Origin: Halpernia frigidisoli
GTDB taxonomy: Bacteria; Bacteroidota; Bacteroidia; Flavobacteriales; Weeksellaceae
Assembly (NCBI RefSeq): GCF_900113805.1
Contig: NZ_FOQT01000003.1
Span: 186,001 to 250,000 of the forward strand
Direction of reading: 5' to 3'
Length of the DNA stretch: 64,000 nt
Below are positions 28,637 through 37,193 of the stretch, piece after piece. The number at the start of each line of letters is the position of its first letter. The first letter of the stretch is position 1. Under the pieces are notes generated by a model. It saw only the letters and a list, made by a program, of their open reading frames with translations, ran no database searches and was not told where the DNA came from. Position numbers and translations under genes: made by a program.

Positions 28637-28866
28637 GATTTTTGCTTAATTTATAGCTTAAGGAAAGAAGGTTATTAATCAACAGAATCTATACATTATC
28701 CAAAATTTAACATATTTAAAATATATATTTCGCATATTTTTGTTAATAATTTAACTAACAATATAATTACGATTACTTTTATTTAATAAAAAAATAATAT
28801 AATCACATATTATAAAGATTTCTACAATTTTTTTTTTAATTTTGAAATCTTAAAAATAGTTAATTT
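28637..28866. other. AT-rich intergenic region before the secreted reprolysin-like protease
   Basis: About 230 bp with no credible ORF. It holds two matches to the TAnnTTTG box (TATTTTTG at 28735-28742 and TAATTTTG at 28837-28844) and long A/T runs. The second box is 22 bp from the start codon and is the better promoter candidate. Confidence 0.5.
28837..28844 (+). promoter_or_regulatory. Candidate -7 box for the T9SS protease gene
   Basis: TAATTTTG matches TAnnTTTG, preceded by a run of T and 22 bp before the ATG. Confidence 0.45.
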
Positions 28867-31806
28867 ATGAAAAGAATAATTACCTTATCACTCTGTTTGG
28901 CAGCATTTATAACAACTTCTGCCCAATGGAATCCTACCACGATGCGTGGAGAAAAAATTAAACCAAACAGCAGTTCAAAAAGCTATTATTCACTGGATAT
29001 CAAACAGCTGAAATCTACTTTGAGTAATGCGGAAGAAACGGGAAAAGGTGCAAAACCTGTTGTTATCAGCTTACCAACCTTGGAAGGAAAAGTTGAAAAA
29101 TTTGCCGTTTACAGTTTCCCTGTAATGGTTAAGTCTTTGGCGGACCGCTATGATCTGGGATCATATGTTGGCGTTGGAATTGATGATCCAGGCAAATATG
29201 TCAGATTTTCAGTAGCTCCTAATGATTTTCAATCAATGATCATCAAAAATGGTGTATACCAGTTTATTGAACCTCAAAACAAGGACAAAAGTGTATATGG
29301 CGTTCATGAAAAAACAACAATTACAGGTTCTAAACCATTTATTTGTGGTACTTCTGAGAACACTATTTCCAAGAAACAAATGGATGCGCTTTATGAAAGT
29401 GGAAAAAACTTTGCAAATGTTCCTACAGATTTTAGCAAAAATTCAGATAAAAAATTCAGAACAATGCGTTTGGCAATGTCTGTTACTGGTGAATATACTA
29501 CCTATTTTGGTGGTGTTGCAGGAGCAGTTGCGCAGATACAGGCTACGATTACAAGAGTTAATGGTGTATTCGAAAATGAATTTGGTTTACATTTAATTTT
29601 ACAGGATTTTCCTACATTAATTTATACTGACTCTACTACTGACCCCTATTCTCCGGCCTCAACAGGAGCACAGGGCGCCTGGAATACAGAGTTACAAAAT
29701 ACTCTGACTAGTGTAATAGGGAATTCTGCTTATGATATTGGGCACCTTTTTGGTGCAACTGGTGGTGGAGGTAATGCAGGTTGTATAGGTTGCGTATGCG
29801 TGGACGATACCGCTCTACTTACAGATAAAAATAAAGGTTCTGGATTCACTTCTCCTGCAGATGCTATCCCAAAGGGTGATAATTTTGATATTGATTATGT
29901 TGCTCATGAAATGGGCCATCAACTTGGGGGCAATCACACATTTTCTTTCCAGTTAGAATCGGGAACTGGCGTAAATGTTGAACCAGGTTCAGGATCCACC
30001 ATTATGGGTTATGCGGGAATTACAGGGGCTACAAATGATGTTCAGCCACATTCCGACCCTTATTTTTCAGTTACCAGTTTGATACAGATTCAGGCAAATT
30101 TAATAGATAAAACATGTGATGTTGAAGTGGCGACGGCGAACAATGCACCTGTTATTGCAGCATTAACGGATGTCACTATTCCGAAGGGAACAGCCTTTGT
30201 ATTAACAGCAAGTGCTACAGACGCTGAAGGCAATCCGTTTACATATTGTTGGGAAGAAGTTGATAATGCTTCGGTCGCAATCAGCAATGCTAACTTAGGA
30301 AATACAACAACAGGCGCATCTTTTAGATCATTAAATCCAACAGCCAGCGGTGTAAGATATTTTCCTAAATTATCTACAGTTTTAGCTGGAAACACTAAAA
30401 ACATAGCAGATTGGGAAGCAGTTTCTACAGTGGCTCGTGCATCTAAATTTAGAGTAACTGTTAGAGATAACGGTGGATCAACTCCAGGCTATCAACAAAC
30501 CGAAAATGCATTGCAAAATGTAACTGTTGGTAATGACGGTCCATTTAGAATTACTTCTACAAAAATATACACCAATGGAGGTCCATTTACCTGGGATGCA
30601 GTAAATACAGCTGCCGCACCATATAACTCTCCAAACGTTAAAATTGATTACACGGTTGACAATGGTGCAAACTGGATCGTCGTAAGCGCTTCAACACCAA
30701 ATGATGGTAGTGAAAATCTGACATTTGCAACTTTAGCGACAGGTGCTGCAGCAAAAATTAGAGTGTCATCTATAGGTAATGTTTTTTATGCTATTAAAAA
30801 TGTAACTGCTGCCGTTCTTCCAAATTGTGATGGCACACCACCAACCAATTTGGTTGCTTCAAATATTACAAGCTCTGGTGTAACATTATCTTGGGATGCG
30901 GTCAGCAACGCAACCTATGTTCTTCAATATAGAGTTGTCGGCACAACACCATGGACAACTGTAAACACTGCTAATATTTCAACGGTTATCACCGGACTTG
31001 ATGACAGTGTGGCATATGAAGCACAAATTGCTGCAGTTTGTTCCGGTACAACAGGAACATTCAGTGCATCTACAAATTTCACTACTTTGGGAATAGTTTA
31101 TTGTCCAGCTACAGGAGGAAGCAGTGCAGACGAATATATCTCTAATGTGACTGTTACACCAGTTGGAGCTGCGGTATTAAATAATACATCAGGACAAGCA
31201 CCATATAGTAACTTTGCTAATGACCCAACGAAAGTTGTCAATTTAGTTAAAGGAAGTGTAAATAACTCAATAAGTATAACGAAAACCTGGACAGCAACGA
31301 AATACAACGAAGCAGTTGTAGTTTGGATCGATTTCAACAGAGATGGTGTTTATACTGTTGCAGAAAAAGTAATGTCAACAGTTGCAGACCAAACGACTCC
31401 TGTTACGGCAACATTTTCCGTACCAGCAGATGCTTATTCAGGTTCTAAAACTGTCGGAATGCGTGTAATGATGAGATACAACACAATTCCTACAAATCCT
31501 TGTACTAGCTATTCATTTGGAGAAATAGAAGATTACGCAGTGAAAATTTCAGCTAATTTAGCTACAGGTGAAAATACTAAAGAAAATTCTTTCCAGGTTT
31601 ATCCAAACCCTGCAACAGATATCTTAAATGTCACTAAAGTAAATAACAAAGCTGTTTATTCAATCTACAACGTGGCCGGACAAATTGTTTCTAAAGGCAA
31701 TGTGAAAGAAAATAAAGTACAGGTATCAAACTTAGTAAAAGGTGTTTACATTATCTCAATTGAGAATAATGGTGAAACATCCAAAGTGAAATTCATTAAA
31801 AAATAA
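28867..31806 (+). CDS. Secreted reprolysin-like metallopeptidase with T9SS sorting domain
   Basis: 979 residues. In order: signal peptide (about 1-19, ending TTSAQ); a propeptide-like region; an M12B-type catalytic domain with zinc site HEMGHQLGGNH (347-357) and a Met-turn-like STIMGYAGI; a beta-sandwich region; a fibronectin type III domain (about 655-740, PPTNLVASNITSSGVTLSWD); a GEVED domain (about 745-900, WIDFNRDGVYTVAE to FGEIEDYAVKIS); and a type A T9SS tail from FQVYPNPATDILNV to the end KFIKK. It should be exported by the type IX system and either released or anchored at the surface. Monocistronic. Confidence 0.95.
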   Translation: MKRIITLSLCLAAFITTSAQWNPTTMRGEKIKPNSSSKSYYSLDIKQLKSTLSNAEETGKGAKPVVISLPTLEGKVEKFAVYSFPVMVKSLADRYDLGSYVGVGIDDPGKYVRFSVAPNDFQSMIIKNGVYQFIEPQNKDKSVYGVHEKTTITGSKPFICGTSENTISKKQMDALYESGKNFANVPTDFSKNSDKKFRTMRLAMSVTGEYTTYFGGVAGAVAQIQATITRVNGVFENEFGLHLILQDFPTLIYTDSTTDPYSPASTGAQGAWNTELQNTLTSVIGNSAYDIGHLFGATGGGGNAGCIGCVCVDDTALLTDKNKGSGFTSPADAIPKGDNFDIDYVAHEMGHQLGGNHTFSFQLESGTGVNVEPGSGSTIMGYAGITGATNDVQPHSDPYFSVTSLIQIQANLIDKTCDVEVATANNAPVIAALTDVTIPKGTAFVLTASATDAEGNPFTYCWEEVDNASVAISNANLGNTTTGASFRSLNPTASGVRYFPKLSTVLAGNTKNIADWEAVSTVARASKFRVTVRDNGGSTPGYQQTENALQNVTVGNDGPFRITSTKIYTNGGPFTWDAVNTAAAPYNSPNVKIDYTVDNGANWIVVSASTPNDGSENLTFATLATGAAAKIRVSSIGNVFYAIKNVTAAVLPNCDGTPPTNLVASNITSSGVTLSWDAVSNATYVLQYRVVGTTPWTTVNTANISTVITGLDDSVAYEAQIAAVCSGTTGTFSASTNFTTLGIVYCPATGGSSADEYISNVTVTPVGAAVLNNTSGQAPYSNFANDPTKVVNLVKGSVNNSISITKTWTATKYNEAVVVWIDFNRDGVYTVAEKVMSTVADQTTPVTATFSVPADAYSGSKTVGMRVMMRYNTIPTNPCTSYSFGEIEDYAVKISANLATGENTKENSFQVYPNPATDILNVTKVNNKAVYSIYNVAGQIVSKGNVKENKVQVSNLVKGVYIISIENNGETSKVKFIKK

Positions 31807-31823
31807 ATAACACTTTAATATTT

Positions 31824-31860
31824 AAAAGGCCTAGAAATAAATTTTCCAGGCCTTTTTTAT
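31824..31860 (+). terminator. Terminator of the T9SS protease gene
   Basis: AAAAGGCCT (31824-31832) pairs with AGGCCTTTT (31848-31856), followed by TT and T-rich sequence. It can serve the convergent coaE transcript as well. Confidence 0.8.
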
Positions 31861-31874
31861 TTAATGAAAAAATT

Positions 31875-32513
31875 TTATGAAAAACAGGATGTAATTTGTT
31901 GCAAAATTCTTTTTGTTTCAGATCTCAAATCTTCCAAATTTGTATTATTAAAAATTATAAAATCTGCTTTTCTTATTTTATCTTTTTCCGGCATTTGCTT
32001 TTCTAAAACCGATTTCACTTCCCTATAAGTTTTAGAATCCCTATCCATCACTCTTTTTATCCGAATATTATCTTCCGAAGTCACCAACAAGCTTTTATCG
32101 CATTGTTTATCAATTCCTAATTCAAAAAGCAAAGCTGTTTCTTTAAAAATAATTGTACCCTTTTGTAAAGATATCCAATGTTCAAAATCCTCTTTCACCG
32201 CAGGATGAATAGTTTTATTTAATTTTTCTAATAATTCTGCATCTGCAAAAACTTTAGAAGCAACATATTTCGTATCATAAATCCCACTTTCGTTGTAGGC
32301 TTTTTCACCTAAAAAACTGATGATTTCATTTTTTAAAAAACCACTTTCATTCACCAGTTCTTTTGCCCGAATATCAGAATTATAAACAGAAAACCCATTT
32401 TCTTCGATGAATTTTGCAACGGTTGTTTTGCCCGAACCAATTCCGCCCGTTAATCCAATGAGTTTGGTTGATAGTTGATAGTTGTCAGTTGTCAGATTTT
32501 CCTCAATTTTCAT
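31875..32513 (-). CDS. coaE: Dephospho-CoA kinase with repeat-derived N-terminus
   Basis: Phosphorylates dephospho-CoA in the last step of CoA synthesis. The P-loop is LIGLTGGIGSGKTTVAKF, then NSDIRAKELVNE, IHPAVKEDFEHWI and the lid DRDSKTYREVKS. Family members start almost directly at the P-loop; here about 17 residues (MKIEENLTTDNYQLSTK) precede it. They are encoded by a repeat arm, and the start codon lies between two inverted arms (32466-32495 and 32561-32592). No ATG or GTG closer to the P-loop is evident, so the extension is probably translated. Confidence 0.94.
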   Translation of the reverse strand: MKIEENLTTDNYQLSTKLIGLTGGIGSGKTTVAKFIEENGFSVYNSDIRAKELVNESGFLKNEIISFLGEKAYNESGIYDTKYVASKVFADAELLEKLNKTIHPAVKEDFEHWISLQKGTIIFKETALLFELGIDKQCDKSLLVTSEDNIRIKRVMDRDSKTYREVKSVLEKQMPEKDKIRKADFIIFNNTNLEDLRSETKRILQQITSCFS

Positions 32514-32592
32514 ATTAGATGCATAAAAACTTATTTTTTAAAATTTTAGTGTAATTGAAAACTATCAACTATCAACCGATAACTATCAACTG
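32466..32592. repeat. Inverted-arm repeat element around the coaE start codon
   Basis: GGTTGATAGTTGATAGTT (32466-32483) is an exact inverted match to 32560-32577. Each arm continues with more short units: TGTCAGTTGTCAG on the left, CGATAACTATCAACTG on the right. The enclosed 65 bp hold the coaE start codon and first codons. The same unit (TTGTCAGT) occurs inside murG at 60974-61037. Confidence 0.85.
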
Positions 32593-32594
32593 TT

Positions 32595-33461
32595 TTAATA
32601 TCCAAAAACTTCATTAAAACTAAAAGTTTGATCTAATTTAACACCTTTTTCTGTCATTTTTAAACTTGCCAATTCATTGTGCGCATCATGTTCGAAAAAT
32701 AACAAATAATCATTGTCAATACACTGTTGCAAGAATTTTCCTTTTTCTTCCATGGTCAAAAGAGGTCGTGTATCATAACCCATCACATAAACTAAAGGAA
32801 TATGTCCCGCGGTCGGAATTAAATCTGCCGCAAAAACGATGGTTTTATTTTGGTATTTTATCACCGGAAGCATTTGTTTTTCTGTGTGTCCATCCACAAA
32901 AATGACATCCATTTTTAAGTCTGTTCCAAAAAGATAATTTCCGTTTTTAGGCAGATCTAAAAAATTCAACTGACCGCTTTCCTGCATTGGTAAAATATTT
33001 TCCGGGAGAAAACTCGCTTTCTCGCGCGGATTTGGTTTAGTCGCCCATTCCCAATGATTTTCATTGGACCAATAACTCGCATTTTTAAAACTTGGTTCGT
33101 AACCAGTTCTGTCTTTATTAAATTGAATTGCACCGCCACAATGATCAAAATGAAGATGCGTTAAAAAAACATCAGTAATATCATCTTTCACAAAACCAAA
33201 TTTCGCTAAACTTTTATCTAAATTATCATCGCCCCAAAGTGAGTAATGACCAAAAAATTTATCATCCTGCTTATTTCCCAAACCGCAATCTATCAAAACC
33301 AACTTTTTACCATCCTCAATTAATAGCGAGCGCGACCCAATTTCAATTAAATTATTTTCATCCGCAGGATTTGTTCTTTGCCACAAGGTTTTAGGAACAA
33401 CACCAAACATGGCACCGCCGTCTAACTTAAATTTTCCACATTGTATAGGATAAAGTTTCAT
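32595..33461 (-). CDS. MBL fold metallo-hydrolase
   Basis: 288 residues. The di-metal motif is THLHFDHCGG near residue 100, with later ligands in FVDGHTEKQMLPV and FAADLIPTAGHIP. The preceding LVLIDCGLGNK is the usual second strand of the fold. Resembles the broad group that includes lactonases and quorum-quenching enzymes, but substrate cannot be told. Cytosolic, as there is no signal peptide. It lies upstream of coaE on the same strand with the repeat element between them. Confidence 0.88.
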   Translation of the reverse strand: MKLYPIQCGKFKLDGGAMFGVVPKTLWQRTNPADENNLIEIGSRSLLIEDGKKLVLIDCGLGNKQDDKFFGHYSLWGDDNLDKSLAKFGFVKDDITDVFLTHLHFDHCGGAIQFNKDRTGYEPSFKNASYWSNENHWEWATKPNPREKASFLPENILPMQESGQLNFLDLPKNGNYLFGTDLKMDVIFVDGHTEKQMLPVIKYQNKTIVFAADLIPTAGHIPLVYVMGYDTRPLLTMEEKGKFLQQCIDNDYLLFFEHDAHNELASLKMTEKGVKLDQTFSFNEVFGY

Positions 33462-33604
33462 ATTCTTTTTTTTTTAAATATTAGTTTTAAAATCAATTGT
33501 AAAGTTAAAGTTTTATTGAATTTAATATTTTTAAAATTACGAAATTAAATTAAATCAATCCGTCTAAAAGAAACTTTACAGAAAACAAAATCGTATTTTT
33601 AAAC

Positions 33605-34426
33605 ATGCAAAAAATTATTATAATAAGCCTGGGATTCTTTTTCGTAAGTTGCGCATCGGTGAAAAACAAAGATATCGTTTACGGAAAATCCGCTTCAAAT
33701 AAAGACTTAAAACTCAACGTTTTCGTTCCAAATCATTCTAAAAACAAACAACTTCCCGTTCTAATATTCGTCCACGGCGGCAACTGGAACAGCGGAAGCA
33801 AAGACCAATACGGTTTTTTCGGACGAAATTTTGCCAGAAAAGATGTCGTAACCGTTATTCCAGATTACACATTAAGCCCAGAAGCAAATGTTGATCAGAT
33901 GACTATTGAAATCGCAAACTCAATAAAATGGGTAAAAGAAAATATTAAAAATTACAACGGCAACACCAATAAAATTTTCGTAACCGGTCATTCCGCTGGT
34001 GCACAATTGGTGGCAAATGCCGTTTTAAATCCAAAATTCGGTATTGATGAAAAATCAATTTCCGGCATTATTTTAAATGACGGCGCCGGAATTGACATGA
34101 AGGATTATTTAGAAAAAAATCCACCAACTTATGCTGATAATTACATAAAAACCTGGAGCAAAGATCCTGAGAAATGGTACCAAGCCTCGCCTATCAATTT
34201 TTTAGATAAAAATTCGCCGCCATTTATGATGTACGTTGGCAAGAAAACTTATCCATCAATAAAAACCGCGAATGAACATTTCCTCACAAAACTTCAACAA
34301 TTTCAGCCTGATGTAAAACCAATTTTCATCAATAAAAGTCATATTCCGATGATTTTGCAATATTTTTTCCCGTGGAATAATCGCTCAACAGAAATTAAAA
34401 ATTTCATTGACAAAAATTCTAAATAA
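33605..34426 (+). CDS. Alpha/beta hydrolase lipoprotein (BD-FAE/esterase-like)
   Basis: 273 residues with a lipoprotein signal (MQKIIIISLGFFFVSCASVK; lipobox VSCA). The oxyanion motif is VFVHGGNWNSGSKDQYGFF and the nucleophile elbow is VTGHSAGAQLVANAV. A late histidine in NKSHIPMI completes a plausible triad. Related to carboxylesterase/kynurenine-formamidase-like enzymes; the membrane anchor points to extracellular or periplasmic substrates. Divergent from the MBL-hydrolase gene, with a terminator downstream. Confidence 0.87.
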   Translation: MQKIIIISLGFFFVSCASVKNKDIVYGKSASNKDLKLNVFVPNHSKNKQLPVLIFVHGGNWNSGSKDQYGFFGRNFARKDVVTVIPDYTLSPEANVDQMTIEIANSIKWVKENIKNYNGNTNKIFVTGHSAGAQLVANAVLNPKFGIDEKSISGIILNDGAGIDMKDYLEKNPPTYADNYIKTWSKDPEKWYQASPINFLDKNSPPFMMYVGKKTYPSIKTANEHFLTKLQQFQPDVKPIFINKSHIPMILQYFFPWNNRSTEIKNFIDKNSK

Positions 34427-34437
34427 TTCTTAAAGAT

Positions 34438-34468
34438 AAAATGCTCGATTTTTTTCGGGCATTTTTTT
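34438..34468 (+). terminator. Terminator of the esterase gene
   Basis: AAAATGCTCG (34438-34447) pairs with CGGGCATTTT (34456-34465, one G-T pair), then more T. Confidence 0.8.
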
Positions 34469-34482
34469 ATCTATTTTACGTA

Positions 34483-34514
34483 AAAAAGCGCGTCGTGATA
34501 AGTTCGCGCTTTTT
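34483..34514 (-). terminator. Terminator of the DsbA-family gene
   Basis: AAAAAGCGCG (34483-34492) pairs perfectly with CGCGCTTTTT (34505-34514). On the minus strand it follows the DsbA-family gene. Confidence 0.75.
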
Positions 34515-34572
34515 TAAAATAGTGTTGAATTTAAATTTTAAAAATTAAATCTAATTCTTTATCTGAAATTTT

Positions 34573-35217
34573 TTAATTATTCATCATTTCAGAAAGTACT
34601 TTTTTGAAAGTTTCCACAGGTTGCGCGCCAGTAATTGCTTTTTCTCTATTAAAAACAACAGTCGGCACAGAATTTATTCCGGCTTTTTTCCAGAAATCCT
34701 CATTGTAACGAACGTCTTTTCTCGCATCTTCGCTATCAAGCATTTCTAATCCTTCCTCAGCATTCAAGCCAACATCCAGCAAAGCCTGTTTTAAAACCTC
34801 TTTTTTAGAAACATCTTTTCCTTGACTGAAAAAAGCGGTGGTTAAACGCTTTTGCAATTCAGTTTGTTTGTCAAATTCCTTTGCATATTCTAATAAAACG
34901 TGCGCATCAAAAGTATTGACCATCTTAAAGCCATCAAAATAATCAAATTTAAAACCCAGTTCTTCGCCGATATCGACCATATTCTTTTGAGATTCTTTTT
35001 GCTGCTCAGGCGTAGAACCATATTTTTCCGTGATATGTTCTCTTAAATCCTGTCCATCCGCCGGCATATTTGGATTTAATTCAAAAGGTTGCCACTCAAT
35101 TTCTACCTCATCCTGAATACCAAGTTCATTGATCGCTTTTTCTAAACGTTTGTAACCAATAGTACACCAAGGGCAAACCACGTCTGAAATAATATCTATT
35201 TTTAATTTTTCTTTCAT
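34573..35217 (-). CDS. DsbA family oxidoreductase (FrnE-like)
   Basis: 214 residues of the cytosolic FrnE type, with no signal peptide. The redox motif is VVCPWCTIGYKRLEKAI (CPWC at about 15-18), followed by EIEWQPFELNPNMP and the cis-proline region INSVPTVVFNREKAITGAQP. Members act as disulfide isomerases or 2-hydroxychromene-2-carboxylate isomerase-like proteins. It is the distal gene of a minus-strand unit after the broken EthD gene (4 bp apart), near an OhrR-type regulator. Confidence 0.92.
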   Translation of the reverse strand: MKEKLKIDIISDVVCPWCTIGYKRLEKAINELGIQDEVEIEWQPFELNPNMPADGQDLREHITEKYGSTPEQQKESQKNMVDIGEELGFKFDYFDGFKMVNTFDAHVLLEYAKEFDKQTELQKRLTTAFFSQGKDVSKKEVLKQALLDVGLNAEEGLEMLDSEDARKDVRYNEDFWKKAGINSVPTVVFNREKAITGAQPVETFKKVLSEMMNN

Positions 35218-35221
35218 TTTT

Positions 35222-35536
35222 TTAAAGTTTTATAATTTCACTCATTTGAAATACACTTATAATATTAGTAAAATTTTTAACATCAGCCGTAAATTTTTCA
35301 GCGTGCGGACCGAAATATTTCTTGAAAGAAACCGCATCTTCAAACTTCATATTAACTATTGCGATATAAGGAGCCGGCTCGTCCGCTTTTCTGCTGGCAA
35401 TTCCTTTTTCTAATTCTAATTCAAGTAAATTATCACCCAATGCTTCAGCAATCATTGGAAGATGGCTTTTTATTTAATAATCCCAGTCGAATTCTGCGTC
35501 TTTACCATTTGGGTAAAATATGGAAACTTTTATCAT
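35222..35536 (-). pseudogene. EthD family protein gene with an internal TAA stop
   Basis: Reading from the ATG at 35536 gives MIKVSIFYPNGKDAEFDWDY, then TAA (35474-35476), then IKSHLPMIAEALGDN and a normal EthD-like C-terminus (FKKYFGPHAEKFTADVKNF to ISVFQMSEI). The stop stands where relatives have the second tyrosine of a D-Y-Y motif; one base change from TAT or TAC to TAA explains it. A shorter product from the ATG at 35455 (77 residues) is possible. The remainder looks intact, so the lesion is recent or an assembly error. EthD proteins are small ferredoxin-fold dimers. Confidence 0.75.
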
Positions 35537-35634
35537 TTTTAAATATTTTTAATTCTAAACACTTACAAAAATACGAAAAATTAAATATTTTACAAAATTA
35601 AGTTTATTAAAACTAAATTGTGCAAAACTTTTAT

Positions 35635-35642
35635 TACCTTTG
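35635..35642 (+). promoter_or_regulatory. Candidate -7 box for the MarR-family regulator
   Basis: TACCTTTG matches TAnnTTTG, 18 bp before the ATG. Confidence 0.45.
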
Positions 35643-35660
35643 TCTCTGTAAATAATAATT

Positions 35661-36080
35661 ATGGAAGATTTATTAAAACTCGAAAAACAAATTTGCTTTC
35701 CCGCGTACGCCTTTTCTAGAGAATTAACCAATCTTTATAGACCATTGCTGGAAAAATTGGATGTCACTTATCCACAATATCTGGTGATGATGGTTTTATG
35801 GGACGAATTTGAAAAAACGGTAAATCAATTAGGAGAAAAATTAAGATTAGATAGCGGAACGTTGACTCCCTTACTTAAAAGACTGGAGCAAAAAGGTTTA
35901 GTTAATAGAACCAGAAGTAAAAAAGATGAGCGCGTTGTATTAATTTCCTTAACGGAAACCGGAACAGAACTTAAAGAAAAAGCAAAAGATATCCCAACAG
36001 AGATGTTGAAATTTTTAGACATATCTATCGAAGATCTTACCCAACTTAAGAATTTACTCAACAAAATATTAAATAAATAA
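35661..36080 (+). CDS. MarR family regulator, OhrR-like
   Basis: 139 residues with the winged helix-turn-helix of the family: QLGEKLRLDSGTLTPLLKRL, wing KKDERVVLISLTETG. The N-terminus KQICFPAYAFSRELTNLYRP has the single cysteine (Cys12) that OhrR proteins use to sense organic peroxides; the YPQYLVMMVLWD tyrosine region is also present. It probably represses a neighbouring oxidative-stress gene, such as the DJ-1/PfpI-like gene 100 bp downstream or the divergent EthD/DsbA unit. No Ohr gene is in the window. Confidence 0.9.
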   Translation: MEDLLKLEKQICFPAYAFSRELTNLYRPLLEKLDVTYPQYLVMMVLWDEFEKTVNQLGEKLRLDSGTLTPLLKRLEQKGLVNRTRSKKDERVVLISLTETGTELKEKAKDIPTEMLKFLDISIEDLTQLKNLLNKILNK

Positions 36081-36181
36081 TTCCGGAGATTTTCTAAATA
36101 ACTAAAGATCATCTTCCAGGCCTTCAATTTAAAAACAAAAATTTAAGAAAAATCAATAATAAATAATAAAAAAGAAACAAT

Positions 36182-36859
36182 ATGAAAATTTTATTTGTAG
36201 TTACATCACACGATAAATTAGGCGACACTGGTAAAAAAACCGGTTTCTGGATAGAAGAATTTGCCGCACCTTATTACAAATTCTCAGATGCTGGATACGA
36301 CGTTACTGTTGCAACACCAAAAGGCGGGAAAGCACCGATAGACCCAAGTAGTGAGGCAGATTCCGCACAAACTGAAGCCACAGAAAGATTCCACAAAGAT
36401 TCAAAATTACAGGAAGTAATTGCAAACACGCACAAACTTTCTGAAATGAAATCAGCGGATTTTGATGCCGTTTTCTATCCAGGCGGTCACGGGCCACTTT
36501 GGGATCTAGCGAATGACAAAGATTCTGCAAAACTAATCCTTGATTTTTACAACAATGATAAATTAGTTGGTGCGGTTTGTCACGCGCCGGGTGCTTTCAA
36601 AAATGTAAAATTTGAAAACGGCGATGCTTTTATCAAAGGTAAAAATTTCACCGGATTCTCTAACTCAGAAGAAGAAGCAGTAAAATTAACGGACGTTGTC
36701 CCTTTCCTTTTAGAAGACGAATTGCAAAAGCAAGGCGGAAATTACAGCAAAACCGAAGATTGGGGCGTACATGTCGTTGAAGACGGACTTTTAATCACCG
36801 GTCAAAATCCAGCATCATCAGAAGCGGTTGCAGAAAAAATGATGTCGCGTTTAAAGTAA
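36182..36859 (+). CDS. Type 1 glutamine amidotransferase-like protein (DJ-1/PfpI, Hsp31-like)
   Basis: 225 residues. The nucleophile elbow is LVGAVCHAPGAF with the reactive cysteine; DFDAVFYPGGHGPLWDLAND supplies the acidic residue and glycine loop. The N-terminus MKILFVVTSHDKLGDTGKKT resembles the Hsp31/class I glyoxalase III-like branch. Likely a chaperone or glyoxalase acting on damaged proteins or methylglyoxal. Preceded by the OhrR-type gene and followed by a terminator. Confidence 0.9.
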   Translation: MKILFVVTSHDKLGDTGKKTGFWIEEFAAPYYKFSDAGYDVTVATPKGGKAPIDPSSEADSAQTEATERFHKDSKLQEVIANTHKLSEMKSADFDAVFYPGGHGPLWDLANDKDSAKLILDFYNNDKLVGAVCHAPGAFKNVKFENGDAFIKGKNFTGFSNSEEEAVKLTDVVPFLLEDELQKQGGNYSKTEDWGVHVVEDGLLITGQNPASSEAVAEKMMSRLK

Positions 36860-36913
36860 ATTCGAACAAAAAATTCTTAATTTCTCTTTGTAGAAATTAC
36901 TTAAAATTTAGAT

Positions 36914-36943
36914 AAAACAGGAGCAAACATTCCTGTTTTTTTG
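36914..36943 (+). terminator. Terminator after the DJ-1/PfpI-like gene
   Basis: AAAACAGGA (36914-36922) pairs with TCCTGTTTT (36931-36939), then more T. Confidence 0.85.
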
Positions 36944-36960
36944 TGCATTATTTTATTTTT

Positions 36961-37117
36961 GGGAGCCATTTTCCGTCTTCCGTTCCCAAAACGAGGAACG
37001 AGTTTCGATGATTCAATTAAAATAATAAAAAAAGGAATCAATCTTTTTGCTTCAAAGTATAACATAATTTAGAATATTTCCGCAAGCAAAAAGGATTTCC
37101 ACTCAAGCCGGGGCGCA
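36961..37117 (+). repeat. REP-like intergenic repeat, copy 2 (longest)
   Basis: Starts GGGAGCCATTTTCCGTCTTC, shares CGTTCCCAAAACGAGGAAC and TTTCGATGATTCAA with copy 1, and ends CTCAAGCCGGGGCGC. An inner inverted repeat is present: AATCTTTTTGC (37040-37050) against GCAAAAAGGATT (37086-37097). It fills most of the 334-bp gap; nothing else but a terminator and a promoter is seen there. Confidence 0.85.
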
Positions 37118-37157
37118 GATTTCGCGAAAAACAAAATTGTTTTCAAAAAATTTCAAG

Positions 37158-37189
37158 TTGTCTTTTAATTTAAATTATTTATAAATTTG
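37158..37189 (+). promoter_or_regulatory. Candidate promoter for the DUF2071 gene
   Basis: TTG (37158-37160), 21 bp spacer, TAAATTTG (37182-37189): both parts of a Bacteroidota promoter. The -7 box ends 4 bp before the ATG at 37194, so the transcript would be leaderless or nearly so. Confidence 0.55.
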
Positions 37190-37193
37190 TTTA

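Noticed and set aside
35474-35476. Programmed recoding of the stop codon in the EthD gene
   Set aside because: The stop is TAA, not TGA or TAG, and no slippery site or recoding hairpin is evident. Simple mutation is more likely.
36182-36859. The DJ-1/PfpI-like protein as an intracellular protease PfpI
   Set aside because: Family naming aside, the N-terminus and length resemble Hsp31/glyoxalase-type members, so protease function is not claimed.
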